Source: Fibrobacterota bacterium (GTDB lineage: Bacteria; Fibrobacterota; Chitinivibrionia; Chitinivibrionales; FEN-1185). Taken from it: a stretch of DNA of 64,000 nt. The notes beneath the pieces are model-generated. The model had not been told where the DNA came from, did no database searches, and saw only the letters and a list, made by a program, of their open reading frames with translations. This document shows, in pieces, positions 59,677 to 64,000 of the stretch (the stretch's first letter is position 1; every line of letters starts with the position of its first letter). The stretch is taken from contig PLWQ01000028.1 in assembly GCA_003165595.1 (NCBI GenBank), forward strand, positions 1 to 64,000, in the 5' to 3' direction. Made by a program: the position numbers and the translations under genes.

Positions 59677-59937
59677 TCATGGCTCGTAATGCCTGAGAGC
59701 GATGGGCGCGAGCATAACAATGAGAGCCACAATGCCGATTACAAAGAAGAGAAGAGGACGTTCGAGCCAAAGGAATATGGATTTGGGGGTGCCTTTTACC
59801 AAAATCGGGCGAATATCCTCACCTTTTTCTTTTGCATCCTTTTCCGCATCAATAGCGTCCTGCTCGTCCCAAGAGTTCTTTTGGTAGAAAACTTTATATA
59901 TGGATCCTTTTCTAAAAATTTTTGAACATTGGGCTGC
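59677..59937 (-). pseudogene. downstream half of a frameshifted DUF3592-like gene
   Basis: Reads SKIFRKGSIYKVFYQKNSWDEQDAIDAEKD... then a membrane helix (FFVIGIVALIVMLAPIAL). The phrase G..YKV.Y...(S/N)P is the second part of the DUF3592 pattern. It continues from the upstream half (59912-60208) if one base is removed from the A5T5 run at 59914-59923. Confidence 0.6.
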
Positions 59938-60208
59938 AATTGATCTCATATAGATGGCCTTTTTCATCATGAAACTGAATAGTCACCCTCGTCTCGAGTG
60001 CATTATAAACTCTTCCAGACCTTCCGGTGCTGGAACTGCCCACTTCACTTACATCTGTGACTGTTCCAACCGCAGTCTTGATTACCTTGGCTCCGATCCC
60101 AGGAACTGTATTCTCAAGCACTTTCATCACAGAAACGAGACAAGTAATAAAGCAGATAATTGCAACTATCAACAAACCTATCGCCAAAGCGGAAAACAAT
60201 GTTCGCAT
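59912..60208 (-). CDS. upstream half of a DUF3592-like membrane protein, cut by a frameshift
   Basis: 98 residues as written. Starts after AAAGGAATT with a membrane helix (MRTLFSALAIGLLIVAIICFITCLVSV), then the first part of a DUF3592-type domain (AVGTVTDVSEVG...TRVTIQFHDEKGHLYEINCSP). It stops early at a TAG in an A5T5 run, while the missing second half is present in another frame (59677-59937). Only minus-strand gene in this part of the island. Related in type to the 47221 membrane protein. Confidence 0.6.
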   Translation of the reverse strand: MRTLFSALAIGLLIVAIICFITCLVSVMKVLENTVPGIGAKVIKTAVGTVTDVSEVGSSSTGRSGRVYNALETRVTIQFHDEKGHLYEINCSPMFKNF

Positions 60209-60323
60209 CGTGAATTCCTTTACTAATCAGTTATTGGTCTCGGCATCAAGTTCACTTTCTAATATAAATAGATTGTCCGACCAAAACATAACGAGCCCAT
60301 GAATATCAGGAAAGTGCAAATCC

Positions 60324-61118
60324 ATGACCTACTACCTCGAACTCTCCGCCAACACCTGCACCTGCAAAATCAGCATCAACGGCCTGGGCGTCGACGAATT
60401 GGATGCCAAGAAGGTCGGCAGCGTGCAGTATCCCTGCAACACCGAGCTTATCGGCAAAGCCAACAAAGTTGCGGTGGAGGTTATGCCCGCCTCGTTGGAC
60501 CTGACAACGCTCGACAAGATCAGGGTTGAAGGCTTGGTGAAGAGATACGCGCCGACCGACATGATAGGACCTGAATCCGGACAAGTCATTACACGATTTA
60601 CTCTGGAACAGAAGATAGCGGAAATAAAGGCTGATCCTGCCAAGTTGCTTAAGATTGCCAATCTTGTTCCGTTTGCCATCACTGCGGAATTTGACAGTGA
60701 GGACGCGCCCACCCTAGCCGATCGTCTGACAAAGGCAAAGCCCATCGAAAACCCGGAGACGCTCAAGGATTGGGCAATGGCATTTCGCACATTGCTCGAA
60801 AAGCGCGACATCGATGGCCTTTACGCGCTGTACGAACCGAAGCTGTTGGATTACGATATTGCCTATCCCGAGCAGAAAGAGCCCGACAACCGTGTCTGGT
60901 TTGCAAACTGGATGAACAACAAAATCTTTCCGCAGACTCCGTTTACAGGGTTCAATCGGGACGATATCGACCCTGTCAAGTGGTGCGACGGCCGAATCTG
61001 GGAAATTCGGTTGAAGGGCAGTTTGCCTTTGTGGCGCACGCAGGGGCTCAACGGCAGCCGGACCAAGATTCAGGTCTATATCGGAATGGTTGAGGGTAAG
61101 ATCAAAATCGTGCGATAA
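60324..61118 (+). CDS. partner protein, paralogue 3 of three in the island
   Basis: 264 residues after GGAAAG. Close relative of the 57068 protein: shared LLDYDIAYPEQKEPDNRVWFANWM, KWCDGRIWEIRL, GLNGSRTKIQVYIGMVEGKIKIVR. Much more GC-rich than its paralogue, indicating separate histories. It follows the orphan toxin module (with the frameshifted minus-strand gene between), so the two may form a second toxin/partner pair. Confidence 0.6.
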   Translation: MTYYLELSANTCTCKISINGLGVDELDAKKVGSVQYPCNTELIGKANKVAVEVMPASLDLTTLDKIRVEGLVKRYAPTDMIGPESGQVITRFTLEQKIAEIKADPAKLLKIANLVPFAITAEFDSEDAPTLADRLTKAKPIENPETLKDWAMAFRTLLEKRDIDGLYALYEPKLLDYDIAYPEQKEPDNRVWFANWMNNKIFPQTPFTGFNRDDIDPVKWCDGRIWEIRLKGSLPLWRTQGLNGSRTKIQVYIGMVEGKIKIVR

Positions 61119-61171
61119 TTTGCAATGTAAATTGACCGATCGGTTCTCCCCTATTTCCTGGAGTTATTGTA

Positions 61172-61615
61172 ATGTCGATGACGAACAGCTTGTTTCAGCT
61201 CACCTTTCCCGACGGCTGGAAGGAAACAACGGTCTACACCTTCGAAGGCCCGCACGACGGCGGCGTGCAGCACAATCTGGTGCTGGTGGTCGATCCTTTT
61301 ATTGCCAAGGATACGACATTGCACGACTATGCCCATGCGCAGCTTAGCGGGCCCAAGCAGATCATGCCGGCTTTCGAAATGCTCGGCGAAGTGGAAAAGA
61401 AACTTCCCGACGGCACTCCTGCGCTGGAAATAGTCTACAAATATGTTCCAGGCGAGAACTGCATCCTGTACCAGAAGCAGTTCTATTTTATCAAGGCAGG
61501 AAAGGCGTACCTTTTTACCGGGACTTTTTCAAAAAAGACGTTAAAGACCATCGCCTACGATTTTGACGCTATTGTCGCAAGCTTTCTCATCCTGAATCCC
61601 GCGGAACAAGGTTAA
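61172..61615 (+). CDS. DUF1795 (Eag-type) effector chaperone
   Basis: 147 residues. PDGWKETTVYTFEGP near the start and the compact alpha/beta layout (LTFPDGW..., NLVLVVDPF, FYFIKAGKAYLFTGTFSKKTLKTIAYDFDAIVASF) match the DUF1795/DcrB fold. In type VI secretion, DUF1795 proteins (Eag) shield transmembrane regions of PAAR/Rhs effectors and load them onto VgrG. Its place at the end of the spike island fits. The effector it serves is not certain. Confidence 0.75.
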   Translation: MSMTNSLFQLTFPDGWKETTVYTFEGPHDGGVQHNLVLVVDPFIAKDTTLHDYAHAQLSGPKQIMPAFEMLGEVEKKLPDGTPALEIVYKYVPGENCILYQKQFYFIKAGKAYLFTGTFSKKTLKTIAYDFDAIVASFLILNPAEQG

Positions 61616-61637
61616 AGAGCGGAGAAGAACATACCCT

Positions 61638-62030
61638 TCATCTCGGCACCTGCCCCACTAATATCATCATCGCTGCGATCACGGTCCCAATCTGCCCGAA
61701 GCGGAACACCACATATTCACCCCGTCCGCCGGTGGCGGCGGTCACGAGGCCAAATACCAGCAGCATACCCGCGGACAGGAACAAAACCACTTTTGCGCTG
61801 AGATCGTGGCGGCCGGTGAGGGCGAGCACCGTAACGACGATTCCAATAAAGCAAAGCGCGAGTCCCTGGCTCACCAGCGCCATTGTCACCACGCGCCGAT
61901 GATCGGTGATTACAAGTTTGAAGTCCTTGGCGATTGCGCCTGTTCGTGCCATATAGGCGATTCCGAGGACAAAGGCGAGAATGCCCGCCGCAACGGTGAT
62001 CCAAAAGGGCGGGATTGAAATAAAAGACAT
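61638..62030 (-). CDS. four-helix membrane protein, unknown function
   Basis: 130 residues with four predicted membrane helices (ITVAAGILAFVLGIAYMA, MALVSQGLALCFIGIVVTVLAL, VVLFLSAGMLLVFGLVTAA, IGTVIAAMMILVGQV). It follows mazG by 12 bases on the same strand and is probably co-expressed. No recognised family. Confidence 0.65.
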   Translation of the reverse strand: MSFISIPPFWITVAAGILAFVLGIAYMARTGAIAKDFKLVITDHRRVVTMALVSQGLALCFIGIVVTVLALTGRHDLSAKVVLFLSAGMLLVFGLVTAATGGRGEYVVFRFGQIGTVIAAMMILVGQVPR

Positions 62031-62042
62031 GACGCGCGCTCC

Positions 62043-62816
62043 TCACCCGACTATCTTCTTGCTCTCGTCCCAGTATGCGTCCATCTCGGTCAGCGTCGCA
62101 GTGTTGATGTCCTTGCCGCTTTCCTTGTACTTGTCTTCGATGAAGCGGAACCGCCTGGCGAATTTGTCGACCGTCACGCGCAGAGCGTCTTCGGCCGAGA
62201 TCCGGTTGTGACGGCCGACATTGACAAGGGCAAACAGAATATCGCCCAGCTCTTCTTCCGCGTTTTTCTGATCGCCCGCAAGCAGCGCTTCGCGGAACTC
62301 GCCGAACTCCTCTTCCACCTTGTCGAGCACGGGCGCAATATCTTTCCAATCGAAACCGACCTTGGCCACGCGGCGCTGGATTTTTTCCGCCTTAAAGAGT
62401 GCAGGCAGCGCATCCGGAATGTCGTCCACCAGGTATTTTCGGTGTTCCTTTTCGATCTTCTTGATGTGTTCCCAGTTGTGAATCACCTCGGTGGACGAGC
62501 CCACGGTCACGTCGCCGAACACGTGCGGGTGGCGGCGGATGAGCTTGTCGGCAATGCCGCGCGCCACATCTTCGATGTTGAAGCGGCCTTCGTCCCGGGC
62601 GATTTGCGCGTGCAGCACGACCTGCAGGAGCAGGTCGCCCAGCTCTTCGGTCATTTTTTCGTTGTCGTTCTGGTCAACGGCTTCGAAAAACTCGTAGGCC
62701 TCGTCGAGTAGGCACGAGAGGATGCTCTTGTTGGTCTGCTCGCGGTCCCACGGGCAGCCGCCCGGGGCCCGGAGTTTTGCCACAATCTCAACGCAGCGGT
62801 CGAGTTCTTCTCCCAT
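62043..62816 (-). CDS. mazG: nucleoside triphosphate pyrophosphohydrolase MazG
   Basis: 257 residues from the ATG at 62816 (AAAAGGA upstream; the longer frame starts inside the intergenic palindrome side). LRAPGGCPWDREQT is the standard MazG start; each of the two MazG domains has an EELGD metal motif (MTEELGDLLLQVVLHAQIA and AEEELGDILFALVNVGR). Hydrolyses all NTPs to NMPs and pyrophosphate and clears damaged nucleotides. Confidence 0.95.
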   Translation of the reverse strand: MGEELDRCVEIVAKLRAPGGCPWDREQTNKSILSCLLDEAYEFFEAVDQNDNEKMTEELGDLLLQVVLHAQIARDEGRFNIEDVARGIADKLIRRHPHVFGDVTVGSSTEVIHNWEHIKKIEKEHRKYLVDDIPDALPALFKAEKIQRRVAKVGFDWKDIAPVLDKVEEEFGEFREALLAGDQKNAEEELGDILFALVNVGRHNRISAEDALRVTVDKFARRFRFIEDKYKESGKDINTATLTEMDAYWDESKKIVG

Positions 62817-62860
62817 AAGAAAATTTCCTTTTCTGATTGGATTGCGATGTGTCAAATAGC

Positions 62861-62888
62861 GTAGGGGCACAAAATTTTGTGCCCCTAC
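62861..62888. repeat. perfect 28-bp palindrome
   Basis: The arm GTAGGGGCACAAAA meets its exact complement with no loop. It lies in the gap ahead of mazG, too close-packed for a terminator, and has a T-run on neither side. Similar GTAGGGGC...GCCCCTAC hairpins occur as scattered repeats in many genomes. Confidence 0.7.
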
Positions 62889-62962
62889 AGAGGGGAACGC
62901 CCATACCTACTGTCAGGTTTTGAGACAGGCTGAGCTTCCCCCACCAATTAGGACCCGTTATC

Positions 62963-63571
62963 TTATTCCCGCCACTCCCCTTTTCCCATTCTTACCACCA
63001 CCGGTTCCTCATTCGTTAAGTCAACGATCGTGGACCCGACGGGATTCTCAAGCGTCCCCATGTCGAGCATGACATCCACCTCGTGCATGATCGCCGGCGC
63101 GATCCGGTCCGGGTCTCCGCGAAGCTGGCTTTCCAGGTTTATGGATGCATTGGCGAGCGGCTCTCCCAGCATGCGTACCAGCGCGAGGCATACGGCGTTG
63201 TCGGGCATGCGCACGCCCACGGTGCGGCGTTTCGGGCTCACCTTCTTGGGCACGTAGCTTGTTGCCGGAAGAATGAAGGTGTAGGGGCCGGGGAGGTAAT
63301 GTTTCAGAAGTTTGAAGTGCGCATTATCAATCCGAACATACCTGCTCATCTGGGAAAAATCCGAGCATATGAACGAGAACAGCTGCGCCTTGTCTTTCTC
63401 CACGATGGTGCATATCTTGTCGAGCGCCTTGGGGTTCGTTGCGCACGCGCCCATGCCGTAGACCGTATCGGTCGGATACACGCAAATGCCGTTGTCGTGC
63501 CGAAGCGAATGCGCGGCCTTCTCCAGGATGCGCACCTGCGGATCAACGGGGTGAATCTTGTAGCGAATCAT
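62963..63571 (-). CDS. TsaC/YciO/YrdC-family protein
   Basis: 202 residues. GICVYPTDTVYGMGACATNP is the KxR-S-x-N fold's tRNA/ATP-binding start, and PGPYTFILPAT and RRTVGVRMPDN are the matching family blocks. TsaC/Sua5 proteins make threonylcarbamoyl-AMP for the t6A37 tRNA modification; YciO is a related family of less clear role. The SPKRRTVGVRMPDN details look YciO-like, so I do not assign tsaC. 27 bases downstream of the selenoprotein gene. Confidence 0.88.
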   Translation of the reverse strand: MIRYKIHPVDPQVRILEKAAHSLRHDNGICVYPTDTVYGMGACATNPKALDKICTIVEKDKAQLFSFICSDFSQMSRYVRIDNAHFKLLKHYLPGPYTFILPATSYVPKKVSPKRRTVGVRMPDNAVCLALVRMLGEPLANASINLESQLRGDPDRIAPAIMHEVDVMLDMGTLENPVGSTIVDLTNEEPVVVRMGKGEWRE

Positions 63572-63598
63572 GGGCAGTGCCGTGGGAAATACTTTTTT

Positions 63599-63832
63599 TC
63601 AAGTTCTCGCGGCTCGTCCGCGTACAATGCCTTCAATCTCGCCGTCGTCGGGAAACCTGCCGAGTTCCTTTTTTGAGAATATAAGTTTTCCGTCAAGCAC
63701 GACCTCAAAAACGCCGCCGCGGGATTCGATGACGTCAGTTTCGGCGCCGAATTTCCTTTTGAGCTCGTCCGCCAGACCGGCGGCTCGCGGCCAGTAGTCT
63801 CACATGCCGCAGTACGTGATGGTGAAATTCAT
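63599..63832 (-). CDS. SelW/Rdx-family selenoprotein (UGA-coded selenocysteine)
   Basis: 77 residues if the in-frame TGA at 63802-63800 is read as selenocysteine: MNFTITYCGMU then DYWPRAAGLADELKRKFG, later GGVFEVVLDGKLIFSKKELG and RFPDDGEIEGIV. This matches the SelW/SelT/SelH (Rdx) thioredoxin-like fold, including the C-x-x-U redox motif at residues 8-11 and the conserved 'GGVFEV...LIFSK..GRFP' block. Reading the codon as a stop would leave 10 residues, while homology continues without a break beyond it. A hairpin just after the UGA fits a bacterial SECIS. Likely a small redox protein; partner unknown. Confidence 0.88.
63757..63802 (-). promoter_or_regulatory. SECIS-type hairpin for selenocysteine insertion
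   Basis: On the coding strand, 21 bases after the UGA, CCGCC-GGUCU-GGCGG forms a 5-bp stem with a GGUCU loop (63783-63769); an outer GAG/CUC pairing extends it across a short bulge. A GGUCU apical loop at this distance is the SelB recognition feature known from the E. coli formate dehydrogenase SECIS. Confidence 0.75.
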
Positions 63833-64000
63833 GGTTTGCCCCTTTTTCAAACAGCGAATCAACTCTGGTCGGTTTAACGCGTTGGTATTCCGCCGGGACC
63901 GGCTGGGATGTATGAAAATAAATGGTACTAACCGGCATCATCAAAACTTTCACGTGATGTATTTTCTTTGCATGGCCGACAAAATTTCTCAGCCGGCTCA

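Noticed and set aside
63972-64000. Possible start of a gene at the right edge (ATG at 63972)
   Set aside because: Only nine codons are visible and there is no ribosome site.
1-64000. CRISPR array
   Set aside because: No set of evenly spaced direct repeats was found; repeats present are inverted or dispersed.

Overview
The window reads like a chromosomal stretch (roughly 55% GC by eye) of a Gram-negative, at least partly anaerobic bacterium. A secretin, PilMNO, lipoproteins and DegP indicate an outer membrane; NrdDG indicates anaerobic growth. Several secreted proteins carry a C-terminal 'G.Y.L...A.GVYIL.V...K.V..K' module of the kind used as a sorting or anchoring tail in Fibrobacterota/Bacteroidota-like bacteria, so a Fibrobacterota-type organism is my best guess. 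This is inference; there is no rRNA here.

Layout. 1-4.8 kb: a small secreted protein, a structured intergenic zone, and nrdD-nrdG. 4.8-11.6 kb: pilMNO-(AMIN/SH3/PilP fusion)-secretin operon, a membrane-anchored pilus-like protein and rlmH, all on the minus strand. 11.7-16 kb: a short regulator-like protein plus HDOD protein, a 222-bp palindrome, a B12-binding radical SAM enzyme, and a glucosyl-3-phosphoglycerate synthase-like enzyme coupled to a 57-residue membrane protein. 16-20.2 kb: rplM-rpsI and rpsB-tsf-pyrH-frr. 20.2-24 kb: a secreted MACPF protein with three beta-prism-like repeats, its small secreted neighbour, and an intact ISL3-family insertion with an 8-bp target duplication. 24-37.2 kb: housekeeping genes (suhB-like, sugar nucleotidyltransferase, maf, rodZ-like, tatD, hisC, hisB, SPOR lipoprotein, rimO, fmdB-like, obgE, rimI, pgsA). 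37.2-45.4 kb: a lipoprotein, degP, guaB and a large secreted GH2-like protein, separated by copies of a dispersed structured repeat.

45.6-61.6 kb is an accessory island: VgrG-like spike, PAAR tip, LysM protein, a DUF1795 (Eag-type) chaperone, two large modular toxin-like proteins sharing a core, three paralogous partner proteins, DUF3137- and DUF3592-like membrane proteins, and an orphan toxin-tail module. No sheath, baseplate or membrane-complex gene of a type VI system lies in the window, so this looks like an effector/spike island. Many genes in it are more AT-rich than their neighbours, and two breaks at A-runs suggest recent decay or sequence errors.

61.6-64 kb: a membrane protein, mazG, a TsaC/YciO-family gene and, upstream of it, a gene that ordinary ORF calling misses: a SelW/Rdx-family selenoprotein with an in-frame UGA in a C-x-x-U motif, followed by a hairpin with a GGUCU loop like bacterial SECIS elements.

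Most notable items: the selenoprotein, the modular toxin/partner pairs, the MACPF operon, the four-copy dispersed repeat family and the 222-bp palindrome.
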